From positions 1,426,001 to 1,490,000 of the forward strand of contig NZ_CP151802.1 in NCBI RefSeq assembly GCF_038446665.1: 64,000 nucleotides of DNA. The letters run 5' to 3'. Positions 24,978-32,777 of the stretch are shown here, one piece after another. Numbering within the stretch: the first letter of the stretch is position 1; the number at the start of each line of letters is the position of its first letter. Source of the DNA: Lysobacter sp. FW306-1B-D06B. Lineage in GTDB: Bacteria > Pseudomonadota > Gammaproteobacteria > Xanthomonadales > Xanthomonadaceae. The position numbers and the translations under genes were made by a program. The notes below the pieces were generated by a model that was not told where the DNA came from, did not search any database, and saw nothing but the letters and a program-made list of their open reading frames with translations.

Positions 24978-25895
24978 TCAGGTTTCGCCGCGGTATTCGC
25001 GCGGCGTCACGCCGACTTCCCGGCGGAACACCTGCGCAAAGTGGCTCGCGCTCGTGTAGCCCACGTCAAGAGCCACTTCGATGATGGGCCGCGTGGTCTC
25101 GCGCAGCATCTGGCGGGCGCGCTCCATCCGCAATCGAATGAAGAAGTGTGATGGCGTGTAGCCCGTGCTCTTCTTGAATGCGCGTCCGAAGTGAAACTCG
25201 CTGAGTCCGACTTCCCGTGCCAGGTGGGCCAGGTGAAACTCCTGGTCGAGCTGCGCTTCCATCAATTCCGTAACACGCCGCAGCTTGAAGGCAGGCAGCC
25301 CGCCGCGAGGCCGGCTTTCCGTTTCGCGAGCGCGACCATAGCGGCGAACCAGGTGGATGGCCAGACTCTGCGCCAGCCCCTGGACGAACATGGCACTGGG
25401 CTCTCTCGACGACATCAGCTCAACGCGAAGCGGCTCAAGAAGCGCTGAAAGTATCTCGTCCTGAGCGCCGGAAACATCCTGCAGCTCAAGCTGCACTTCC
25501 TTCCCCAGGACCTCGGCAGCAGCGCGCTGAAGCAGCTGGAGACCCAGGTGAAGGTGCATGACCGAGAACGGGCGATCGCCCTCGGCTGTCCATTTGAGTT
25601 CATAGGGCTCGGGTGCGTTCGTGAGGAAGAAGTCACCGGCGCAGACGCGGTTCGCGACCCATTCACCACCCAGTTCACGCTCCTCCACGACAGCGCTCCC
25701 CGACAGGATCCACACAATCAGTGGCTCTGGAACTGCCGGGATAAGCAGGCAGTCCTGAACGCGATTCCGCTCGAAGACTTGAGCGAGAAGGTCATTCCAC
25801 GCCCGGCCCTTGGCAGCGGCTACGCGCGTGCCAGGAACCAACTCGTCGAGCGCTTCGGAGGAACTATGACGTACGTCTGCGGTCATCGCTACCAT
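24978..25895 (-). CDS. AraC-family transcriptional regulator
   Basis: A 305-residue protein. Its N-terminal cupin-like domain includes LLIPAVPEPLIVWILSG and RPFSVMHLHLGLQLL. The C-terminal HTH_18 domain has HLAHLAREVGLSEFHFGRAF and EVALDVGYTSASHFAQVF, then VGVTPREYRG. An alternative ATG three codons in (25886) is equally possible. It follows the other AraC gene by 8 bases, so the two are co-transcribed, and precedes the SDR/ABM genes. Two AraC regulators in tandem at the head of the operon may sense different signals. Confidence 0.9.
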   Translation of the reverse strand: MVAMTADVRHSSSEALDELVPGTRVAAAKGRAWNDLLAQVFERNRVQDCLLIPAVPEPLIVWILSGSAVVEERELGGEWVANRVCAGDFFLTNAPEPYELKWTAEGDRPFSVMHLHLGLQLLQRAAAEVLGKEVQLELQDVSGAQDEILSALLEPLRVELMSSREPSAMFVQGLAQSLAIHLVRRYGRARETESRPRGGLPAFKLRRVTELMEAQLDQEFHLAHLAREVGLSEFHFGRAFKKSTGYTPSHFFIRLRMERARQMLRETTRPIIEVALDVGYTSASHFAQVFRREVGVTPREYRGET

Positions 25896-25903
25896 CCGAT
25901 CGT

Positions 25904-26899
25904 CTAGGACGCGAGCACGCGGCGCTCGCTTGTGGCGTGGCGCACCGGAGGCGCGAGGCTAAGCACATCCTTGAGGTGACGGGCTTCCTCCAGGGGGCTG
26001 CGGCCGAACATGCGCTTGAACTCTCGGCTGAACTGCGACGCGCTCTCATAGCCGACGCGCTCCGAGGCGGTGTTCGCACTCAGCCCGTTCCGGATCATCA
26101 GCAGTCGAGCTTGATGGAGCCGCATCGCCTTGATGTACTGGATAGGCGTGGTTGCGGTGACCGCCTTGAAATGAATGTGGAAGGCCGGGACGCTCATATT
26201 GGCCTCGCTCGCCAACGTGGCGACGTCCAGGTCGCCGTCGTAATGGTCATGAATGCGCCGCAACGCTTTCGCGATCCGGGCGAAGTGGCTTCCTTGTGTC
26301 AACGCAGCGCGCAGGCTGCCGCCTTGCTCGCTTGAGAGCACCCGGTAAGTGATCTCGCGCACGATGCCCGGCCCGAGTACGCGGGCGTCCGCCGGCGACG
26401 TGAGTGCTTCAAGAAGTCTCACGGTGGCATCGCCGATTCGTTCGTCCAATCGGGTCGCGAACAATGTCTGCGGCGGTGACGATTCGTGGGGCGCCTCCTC
26501 GTCAAGAGCAAGTGCCAGCTCCGCAGTAGCCGTCGAATCGATCCGAAGCGCGAGTCCGAGCATGGGTTCCTCGGGACTGGCCTCTGTCTCGATATCGAAT
26601 GGGAGCGGCACGGCCAGGACCAGGTAGTGCTGCGCGTCGTAGACATAGGTCTCGCCACCGTGGAATCCACGCTTCCTGCCTTGAGCGACGATGACGATGC
26701 TCGGTTCGTACAGCGCAGGCGTCTTGGCCAGTGCATGGTTGGATCGCATCAGCGTTACGCCGTCCAGCGCCGACTTGGTATAGCCGTCGGAAGGAGCGAG
26801 CTGGCCGATCAGTTCGACCATCTGGGAACGCCGGTCTACGCCTTTTGGTTGAGAAGAAGATGCGCCCATTGGGGTCTGTCCGGTTACGGGCCTGCTCAT
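25904..26899 (-). CDS. AraC-family transcriptional regulator (AraC_N type)
   Basis: A 331-residue regulator with the AraC-type N-terminal domain (residues about 45-205), recognised by EPSIVIVAQGRKRGFHGGE and YLVLAVPLPFDIE. It is followed by two helix-turn-helix motifs: DVATLASEANMSVPAFHIHF and ASERVGYESASQFSREF. This subtype often controls neighbouring SDR/aldo-keto reductase genes. It is divergent from the SDR at 27142 across a 242-base region with an inverted repeat at 26907. Confidence 0.92.
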   Translation of the reverse strand: MSRPVTGQTPMGASSSQPKGVDRRSQMVELIGQLAPSDGYTKSALDGVTLMRSNHALAKTPALYEPSIVIVAQGRKRGFHGGETYVYDAQHYLVLAVPLPFDIETEASPEEPMLGLALRIDSTATAELALALDEEAPHESSPPQTLFATRLDERIGDATVRLLEALTSPADARVLGPGIVREITYRVLSSEQGGSLRAALTQGSHFARIAKALRRIHDHYDGDLDVATLASEANMSVPAFHIHFKAVTATTPIQYIKAMRLHQARLLMIRNGLSANTASERVGYESASQFSREFKRMFGRSPLEEARHLKDVLSLAPPVRHATSERRVLAS

Positions 26900-26906
26900 A
26901 TATCAC

Positions 26907-26926
26907 CACAGGCAAACCGGCCTGTG
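26907..26926. promoter_or_regulatory. Inverted repeat in the divergent AraC/SDR region, candidate operator
   Basis: CACAGGC-aaaccg-GCCTGTG, perfect 7-base arms, 8 bases upstream of the AraC start. The position suits autoregulation; no binding evidence can be seen. Confidence 0.4.
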
Positions 26927-27046
26927 TAGGCCACGAGAGAAATAGGCAAAAGCCGCAGACGATCCGGTCTTAGCGGCCCGGGCCCCGCTTCTTAGCATGG
27001 CCTCACCTGGAGTCGACCAGGCATTCAAGAAACGCAAAGAGGGCAT

Positions 27047-27127
27047 ATGAGTCGCTTCGCCATCTCCCTCGCTCTAGTCGCCTTCCGCGCTCTCGTCTTG
27101 CGTGCCGAAGCGGCGCAAACCCACTGA
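27047..27127 (+). CDS. Possible 26-residue signal-peptide-like ORF
   Basis: ATG to TGA encoding MSRFAISLALVAFRALVL then RAEAAQTH, with AAGAGGG upstream. It reads like a signal peptide with nothing behind it. It may be a leader ORF or the remnant of an exported protein before the SDR gene, 15 bases downstream. Confidence 0.3.
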   Translation: MSRFAISLALVAFRALVLRAEAAQTH

Positions 27128-27141
27128 TCGGACCTCCTCAC

Positions 27142-27879
27142 ATGAACACCACCACACTTTCCAAAGTCGTTCTCGTCACCGGCGCCAGCAGCGGCATCGG
27201 CGAGGCCACCGCACGTCTGCTCGTCAAGCAAGGGCACCGTGTCGTTCTGGGCGCTCGACGCACCGATCGACTCGAAGCTTTGGCCGACGAGCTTCGCAGT
27301 TCAGGCGGTCAGGTCGCGTTCCGCTCGCTGGACGTCACCAGGCTGGACGACGTGCGTGAGTTCGTTGCATTCGCCGAAGCCACGTATGGCCCTGCCGACG
27401 TGATCGTCAACAACGCCGGCGTCATGCCGCTCTCCCCACTTAACGCGCTCAATGTCGACGAGTGGGACCGGATGATCGACGTCAACGTTCGCGGCGTCCT
27501 GCACGGAATCGCCGCGACCCTTCCCGGCATGGAGGCGCGCGGGCGCGGGCACATCATCAACATCTCGTCGATCGGTGGCCACGCGGTGTCGCCTACCGCC
27601 GCCGTGTACTGCGCAACGAAGTACGCCGTGCGTGCGATCTCCGATGGCCTGCGGCAGGAGACGGACAAAATTCGGGTAACGGTCGTCTCGCCTGGCGTCG
27701 TCGAATCCGAGCTCGCCGACTCAATCTCCGATGCGCAAGCGCGCGACGCCATGAAGGCCTTCCGTCGGGTGGCCTTGGCACCTGAAGCAATCGCGCGCGC
27801 GATCGCTTATGCGATCGAGCAGCCAGACGACGTCGACGTCAGCGAATTGATCGTTCGTCCGACGGCAAGCCCTTACTGA
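27142..27879 (+). CDS. Short-chain dehydrogenase/reductase (SDR)
   Basis: A 245-residue classical SDR: GASSGIGEATARLL, GARRTDRLEAL (NADP-type), NNAGVMPLSPLN, NISSIGGHAVSP and YCATKYAVRAISDGLRQE. It ends VSELIVRPTASPY. It begins a + strand run of small genes (SDR, Atu4866-like, DUF1330, CMD, CPA1 antiporter) that faces away from the AraC pair. The middle and C-terminal parts closely parallel the SDR at 24111-24857. Confidence 0.92.
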   Translation: MNTTTLSKVVLVTGASSGIGEATARLLVKQGHRVVLGARRTDRLEALADELRSSGGQVAFRSLDVTRLDDVREFVAFAEATYGPADVIVNNAGVMPLSPLNALNVDEWDRMIDVNVRGVLHGIAATLPGMEARGRGHIINISSIGGHAVSPTAAVYCATKYAVRAISDGLRQETDKIRVTVVSPGVVESELADSISDAQARDAMKAFRRVALAPEAIARAIAYAIEQPDDVDVSELIVRPTASPY

Positions 27880-27897
27880 TTAAAGCGAGCATCCCAG

Positions 27898-28137
27898 ATG
27901 AACACTCATCCGTATGTTGGCATGTGGGTCACAGCCGACGGTCACATTCGTCACGAACTTCTTGCCAACGGTCGGTACGACGAAGCGCGAGGCCGCAAGC
28001 AGAGCGCGTATCAAGGCAGTTACGTGCTCACAGGCGACCACATCGAGTATGTCGACGACACCGGCTTCACGGCGGACGGCGACTTCGTGGACGGCGTCCT
28101 TTACCACGCAGGAATGGTGCTTTACCGGCAGTGGTAA
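27898..28137 (+). CDS. Atu4866-domain protein
   Basis: A 79-residue protein. The pattern HPYVGMWVTADGHIRHELL, GRYDEARG, AYQGSYVLTGDHIEYVDDTG and the closing GMVLYRQW match the small Atu4866 beta-barrel family of unknown function. It is 18 bases after the SDR gene and 31 bases before a DUF1330 gene, so it is part of the same operon. Atu4866 proteins often accompany SDR and cupin genes. Confidence 0.85.
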   Translation: MNTHPYVGMWVTADGHIRHELLANGRYDEARGRKQSAYQGSYVLTGDHIEYVDDTGFTADGDFVDGVLYHAGMVLYRQW

Positions 28138-28168
28138 GCGCCCTCCGAATCACCCAGGAGAAACCATC

Positions 28169-28456
28169 ATGGCCGCATATCTTGTCGGCAACGTTGAAAT
28201 TGAAGACGAGTTCACTATCGAAGAGTACCGCCGCCGCGCGCTCCCGCTTGTCGAGAAGTACGGCGGAAAGGCGTTGGTGATCGACGCAACACCGGTGTAC
28301 GTCGAGGGAAGCTGGATCCCGCGCAATATGATCCTTCTCGAGTTTCCAAACATGTCTGCGATTCGTGGCTTGCTGACATCGCCCGAATACGCGCCGCTGG
28401 CGGCGATGCGCCAGGCAAGCGCCCATACCGACCTGGTCGCGTTCGGCGGACTCTGA
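28169..28456 (+). CDS. DUF1330 family protein
   Basis: A 95-residue protein of the DUF1330 family (dimeric alpha-beta barrel): AAYLVGNVEIEDEFTIEEYR, PLVEKYGGKALV and ILLEFPNMSAIRGLLTSPEY are signatures. AGGAGA stands 6 bases upstream of the ATG. Function is unknown. It is followed almost directly by the CMD-family gene. Confidence 0.88.
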   Translation: MAAYLVGNVEIEDEFTIEEYRRRALPLVEKYGGKALVIDATPVYVEGSWIPRNMILLEFPNMSAIRGLLTSPEYAPLAAMRQASAHTDLVAFGGL

Positions 28457-28483
28457 ATGTCCGCCTCTACCGGAGATTCCAAG

Positions 28484-28876
28484 ATGGCTACTCCTGAAGA
28501 CCGTTACGCCACAGGTGTTGCGACGTTACAGAGCATCACGGGGAGCAGCGGTGAGGCGGTGGTTGAGAGCCTCAAGGACATCGCGCCCGACTTCGCCGAC
28601 TGGATCGTGGCGTTCGCGTATGGGGATGTGATGTCTCGTCCGGGCCTCGATAAACCCGTTCGGCAGATCGCCACCATCGCCGCACTGACGGCATTGGGGA
28701 CCGCCACCGCGCAGCTGAAGGTCCACATTCACGGTGGTCTGAACGTGGGTTGCACGCCGCAGCAGATCACCGAATGCATCCTGCAGATGGCGGTATACGC
28801 CGGGTTCCCAGCTGCGATCAATGGATTGGTCGCCGCGAGGGAAGTTTTCGTGGAACGAGGCCTGTCCGCGGTTTAG
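28484..28876 (+). CDS. Carboxymuconolactone decarboxylase (CMD) family protein
   Basis: A 130-residue CMD protein: DRYATGVATLQSITG, DIAPDFADWIVAFAYGDV, RQIATIAALTALG and NVGCTPQQITECILQMAVYAGFPAAING are its hallmarks. The AhpD-type CxxC is absent, so it is not a peroxidase of that kind. ATG 28484 has GGAG 8 bases upstream; an ATG at 28457 adds nine residues and directly follows the DUF1330 stop. Confidence 0.88.
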   Translation: MATPEDRYATGVATLQSITGSSGEAVVESLKDIAPDFADWIVAFAYGDVMSRPGLDKPVRQIATIAALTALGTATAQLKVHIHGGLNVGCTPQQITECILQMAVYAGFPAAINGLVAAREVFVERGLSAV

Positions 28877-28889
28877 GTCGGAGTGCGAG

Positions 28890-30362
28890 ATGGCTCTGTT
28901 TGAATCCTTGGTGCTGTTGCTGCTGATTTCCTGCGTCCTGCTTCACTTGGCGCGCAGGATCGGCTTGCCGTATCCAACCATGCTGGCGCTTGCGGGAGCG
29001 CTGGTGGCGGCCACGCCGTGGGCGCCGGTCATTGCGATTGACCCGCATCTCGCCTTGGTCCTGTTCGTCGCTCCTGCCATCCTCAGCGCGGCTTACGACA
29101 TATCGCCGTATGAGTTGCGCCGGCACTGGGCTGCGCTGGTCGCGCTCGCGCTGTTCGCCGTCGTCCTCACCACGGCGGCAGTGGCGTGGATCGGGTGGAA
29201 AGTTGCCGGTCTTCCGATCGCGGCCGCGATCGCGCTGGGTGCCATCGTGGCGCCGCCGGATGCAGCCGCCGCGCAGGCTGTACTGAACAGCCAGGGGTTG
29301 CCACGGCGAACCTTGACTGTGCTCCAAGGCGAGAGCCTGTTCAACGATGCCGTTGCGCTGCTGATTTTCGCTGCCGCGGTGGGCTCGGTGACGTCCGGCG
29401 ACGCTTTGGCCGACCTCGCGCCCTCGCTAGCGCTAGCCGTGCCTGGCGGTGTCGTTCTGGGTGTGATTGCGGGCGCAGCATTCGTCGCCCTTTGGCCCTT
29501 CTGGTCCGGCACGCTGGGATCGACGCTCATCGAGTTCGTCTCGACCTTCGGGATCTGGTTGATCGCCGAGAGGTTGCACGTATCTCCCGTTCTGGCGGTG
29601 GTGGCATACGCCATGTGGGTGGCTCGGTTTGCCCACGGACGGCAGACTGCGGGCGACCGTGTTCACTCGTTTGCAGTCTGGGATGCAACGGTCTTCGCGC
29701 TGAATGTCACTGCATTTCTCCTGATGGGACTGCAGACGCGCTCGATCCTTTCGCAGTTACAGGGTGCCGAAGTCTGGAATGCCTTGGGCTTTGCGGCGCT
29801 GGTCTTCGTTTGCGTCGTCGTGGTCAGGATTGCGTGGGTGTTGAGTTATCGATGCCTTCTCAGCCCGGTTCTGCCGTCTCTTCGCCAGCCTCCCGCTGGC
29901 ACGGTGCAAACCCGTCTTCTGGTCGGCTGGTGTGGGATGCGGGGCATTCTGACCTTGGCCACTGCCATGTCGTTGCCGGCGCAATTCCCCGGGCGCGACC
30001 TGATCGTCCTAAGCGCTTTCGCCGTAGTGCTGGGCACATTGATCCTGCAAGGAGCCACGATAGCCCCGCTCATCAAATGGCTCGGGATTCCGAAGGATTT
30101 GTCCTTGGATCGGGACGTCAGGGCCGCGCGCTCAGTTCTGGATGCCGTGGCGGTCGATCAACCAGCTGAAGATGCGAACTTCTGTTTGCCGCGGTCTCGT
30201 GAAGCGGAACGTGTCTTGGTGGCTGCGCAGCGCAGGACGCTCCAGTCCCTGCTTCTTGAAGGAAGGGTCCCGGAGGATGCATTCCGGATCCTGCAGGAAG
30301 AGCTGGACTGGAGGGAGCTGAGTCTGACGCCGCATCGGAGGCGGGAGATCGCCGAGGCGTGA
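28890..30362 (+). CDS. Na+/H+ (CPA1) antiporter
   Basis: A 490-residue membrane transporter with about twelve helices. Diagnostic CPA1 motifs are GAIVAPPDAAAAQAVL (ND/DD-region of helix 5) and GESLFNDAVALLIF (helix 6). GMRGILTLATAMSLP is the late conserved segment. A cytoplasmic tail of about 80 residues follows. It exchanges protons for Na+ or K+ at the inner membrane. ATG 28890 is preceded by GGAG. It closes the + strand operon that starts with the SDR at 27142 and converges on the DoxX gene after 30 bases. Confidence 0.92.
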   Translation: MALFESLVLLLLISCVLLHLARRIGLPYPTMLALAGALVAATPWAPVIAIDPHLALVLFVAPAILSAAYDISPYELRRHWAALVALALFAVVLTTAAVAWIGWKVAGLPIAAAIALGAIVAPPDAAAAQAVLNSQGLPRRTLTVLQGESLFNDAVALLIFAAAVGSVTSGDALADLAPSLALAVPGGVVLGVIAGAAFVALWPFWSGTLGSTLIEFVSTFGIWLIAERLHVSPVLAVVAYAMWVARFAHGRQTAGDRVHSFAVWDATVFALNVTAFLLMGLQTRSILSQLQGAEVWNALGFAALVFVCVVVVRIAWVLSYRCLLSPVLPSLRQPPAGTVQTRLLVGWCGMRGILTLATAMSLPAQFPGRDLIVLSAFAVVLGTLILQGATIAPLIKWLGIPKDLSLDRDVRAARSVLDAVAVDQPAEDANFCLPRSREAERVLVAAQRRTLQSLLLEGRVPEDAFRILQEELDWRELSLTPHRRREIAEA

Positions 30363-30392
30363 CAGCACGCCTCGGCACCGGTATCGACGGGC

Positions 30393-30815
30393 TTACTTGG
30401 CAGTTCTCACATCGATACTGAAACCGCCCGCGCCGTTGGCCACGAGCATCAGGAAGGCGCCTGCGATCGAGACGTTCTTCAGGAACATGATCATCTGCAT
30501 CTGATCGGCGAAGTTGTTGTGGAAGATCACTCCCGTGGCGAGAGTGAAGCCGGCGAGCACGGCGGCGACGAGACGGGTCTGGAAGCCCAGGATGATCGCG
30601 ACGGAACCCAGCACTTCGAGCGCGATCACCGCGGGCAGCGCGATACCCGGGACGCCTACGGACGCCATGTAGCCGGCGGTCGCGTCATAGGCGCTGATCT
30701 TGCCCAGACCGGAAATGAGGAAGAGAGCGACGAGAAGGACGCGCCCGAGAAGCTCGGCGCTGTTGCGGGCCACGTTGGTCGTGGAAGGAGCGGCGGTCGT
30801 TGCGATAGTGGACAT
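30393..30815 (-). CDS. DoxX family membrane protein
   Basis: A 140-residue protein with four membrane helices. Markers are GRVLLVALFLISGLGKIS, TAGYMASVGVP, LEVLGSVAIILGFQTR and the family-typical FLKNVSIAGAFLMLV. CAGGAG stands 8 bases before the start. It is downstream of the pirin gene on the same strand (56 bases apart); DoxX-pirin pairs under a LysR regulator are common. It is related to the second DoxX gene at 39902. Confidence 0.92.
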   Translation of the reverse strand: MSTIATTAAPSTTNVARNSAELLGRVLLVALFLISGLGKISAYDATAGYMASVGVPGIALPAVIALEVLGSVAIILGFQTRLVAAVLAGFTLATGVIFHNNFADQMQMIMFLKNVSIAGAFLMLVANGAGGFSIDVRTAK

Positions 30816-30871
30816 GGAAATCTCCTGAATGGTGATGTGTAAAGGTGAGTGCTGCGGGAATGCGCGCCGGA

Positions 30872-31732
30872 TCAGCGAAGGCGCCCGGCTGCGCGGAGGA
30901 TGTTTCCGATTCGTTTGATCTCGGCTTCGCCTTGCTCCAACGCATCGGGAGTGGTGTGAACGGAGTAGTACCCGGTCACGAGGTCGTGCGGATGCTTGAT
31001 GGCCGAGCCGATCACGAAAGAGGTCGGCCCTTGTGCGGTGAACTCCAGCGCCGCGTCTGATTCATCGAACACCGCGATCTCGCCTGCGGCGACGGCGTTC
31101 GGTGTTTCAGCGACTCCCTCGTACACCGCGATCCAACCGACGGTATGTCCATGAGGAGGCTGGTAGCGCCACGTCTCGCCGGCCTTCAGGCGAACATGGA
31201 AGTAGTTGATGCCTTCCGGTGCCCGGATCGGACTGCGCGCATTGCCATAACGACCCAGCACCACCCTGACAGGACCATCGCTCTCGACCTGCTCCGGCGG
31301 GATGTACTGGCCTTCGGCAGGGGAGTTTTCGAGCTCCGCCGGCAACGCCAACCAGAGCTGGAAGAACTTCAGGGGCTCGGTGGTATAGACGCGGCCGTCA
31401 TGCCAGGCACCCGCGCCGGCTTTCATCCATTCCAGGCCACCCGCAGGCACCTGACCGGATTGGCCCGTCGTGTCTTCGTACTGCAGTCCGCCGCTGAGCG
31501 CGATCGTCAGCGTTGCGATGCCCGAGTGCGGATGGATGCCGAAGAAGGTGTCCCCGGTCGGCGGCAGTTCGCCGCGGTCCAGGAACACGAACGGCTTGAT
31601 CAGCTGGCCCAGATCGGAAGGGTTGACCAGGCGGGTGATGGGGCCGCGCGTGGCGCCACGACCTTGGAACACGATGCGGCGGGAGGCGACGAAGGTTTCC
31701 GGTTCTGCAAGCTTCTGAGTGAGGCGGGTCAC
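30872..31732 (-). CDS. Pirin family protein
   Basis: A 286-residue bicupin. The N-terminal cupin has the metal ligands in FFGIHPHSGIATLT (two His), and GLEWMKAGAGAWHDG is the pirin signature with the further His. The C-terminal domain (about 165-286) includes FHVRLKAGETWRYQPPHGHT. Pirins are iron proteins; some have quercetinase activity. It is divergent from the LysR gene at 31828 and precedes a DoxX gene. Confidence 0.92.
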   Translation of the reverse strand: MTRLTQKLAEPETFVASRRIVFQGRGATRGPITRLVNPSDLGQLIKPFVFLDRGELPPTGDTFFGIHPHSGIATLTIALSGGLQYEDTTGQSGQVPAGGLEWMKAGAGAWHDGRVYTTEPLKFFQLWLALPAELENSPAEGQYIPPEQVESDGPVRVVLGRYGNARSPIRAPEGINYFHVRLKAGETWRYQPPHGHTVGWIAVYEGVAETPNAVAAGEIAVFDESDAALEFTAQGPTSFVIGSAIKHPHDLVTGYYSVHTTPDALEQGEAEIKRIGNILRAAGRLR

Positions 31733-31797
31733 GGCGGCATCTCTGGGGAGGTGCGACCAAAGTAGGTTCGCCAGACATATCTTGATAGCCTATATTT

Positions 31798-31814
31798 ATC
31801 GATGATATCCATCG
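31798..31814. promoter_or_regulatory. LysR-type operator candidate between pirin and LysR genes
   Basis: TCGATG-atatc-CATCGA, perfect 6-base arms, AT-rich context (TATATTTATCGATG...), 13 bases before the LysR ATG and 65 before the pirin start. It fits a T-N11-A LysR site that controls both directions. Confidence 0.5.
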
Positions 31815-31827
31815 AAAGGATAGATAT

Positions 31828-32715
31828 ATGCTCGACGGAGTCACGCTGGACCAGATCCGCACCTTCATTGCGGCGGCGGAGCAAGGCAGCTTTTCCGCAG
31901 CGGGGAGGAAGTTGCGTCGTGCGCAGTCGGTAGTCAGCCACACGCTTGCAAATCTCGAAGCGCAGCTCGGCGTTACGTTGTTCGAGCGCAGTGGGCGCTA
32001 CCCGCAACTGACCGAAGAGGGCGAGTCACTTCTGCGTGATGCCCGCGCAGTCGCCGACCACATGGATGATTTCAAGGCCAGGGCCCGCTCCATGCGCGAA
32101 GGACTGGAGCCTGAACTGTCCGCGGCGATGGACGTGATGTATCCGATGCCGGCAATTACGCACGCGGTAGGGCGATGCAGAGAGCTCTATCCGAACACGC
32201 CCTTACGTCTTTACGTGGAGGCATTGGGCGGTGTTGTGCAGCCGGTCCTGGATGGTTCCTGTCGCATTGGCGTCATCGGCTCGCTGCCAACGGTGCCAGA
32301 CGAGCTCGTGGCAGAGCCGCTGGTGGTGGTGCCGTTCGCTACCGTGGTCGCTCCGCAGCACCCACTGGCGAAGGCACGGAAGCCCCTGTCGAACGCAGAG
32401 CTTAGCAAGCATGTACAGCTGATACTCACCGACCGCACCTCGCTATCTTCAGGACGCAACTTTGGCGTCATCTCACCGCTCACGTGGCGGCTGGCGGATC
32501 TGGGCGCGAAGCATGCCTTCCTGCGCGCAGGTTTTGGATGGGGACACATGCCTGTGCACATGGTCCAGGGTGATCTGGATCAGGGCCAGCTGGTGGAAAT
32601 CCGGACGCACGCCAATGCCACCACGCGTGCCGGTTTGGAGATGCAGGCGGTCTATCGCAAGGACACACCACCCGGACCCGTGGGGCGCGCCTTCATCGAA
32701 GCGCTCAAGCACTGA
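31828..32715 (+). CDS. LysR-family transcriptional regulator
   Basis: A 295-residue LTTR. The helix-turn-helix lies at residues 5-65 (LDQIRTFIAAAEQGSFSAAG, RAQSVVSHTLANLEAQLGV). The effector domain runs from about 93 to 290. It is divergent from pirin-DoxX, which it probably regulates, and lies 62 bases before the beta-propeller kinase. AAAGGA precedes the ATG. Confidence 0.93.
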   Translation: MLDGVTLDQIRTFIAAAEQGSFSAAGRKLRRAQSVVSHTLANLEAQLGVTLFERSGRYPQLTEEGESLLRDARAVADHMDDFKARARSMREGLEPELSAAMDVMYPMPAITHAVGRCRELYPNTPLRLYVEALGGVVQPVLDGSCRIGVIGSLPTVPDELVAEPLVVVPFATVVAPQHPLAKARKPLSNAELSKHVQLILTDRTSLSSGRNFGVISPLTWRLADLGAKHAFLRAGFGWGHMPVHMVQGDLDQGQLVEIRTHANATTRAGLEMQAVYRKDTPPGPVGRAFIEALKH

Positions 32716-32777
32716 CGAAATTTCATGATCACCCTCTCCCCCAAGGCAACGGACTGGCCGTTTGCAGGGCATTGCAC

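Noticed and set aside
28457..28480. AATGTCCGCCTC at the start of the CMD gene, resembling a palindrome half
   Set aside because: The right half is missing and the bases are coding with a ribosome site; counted as coincidence.
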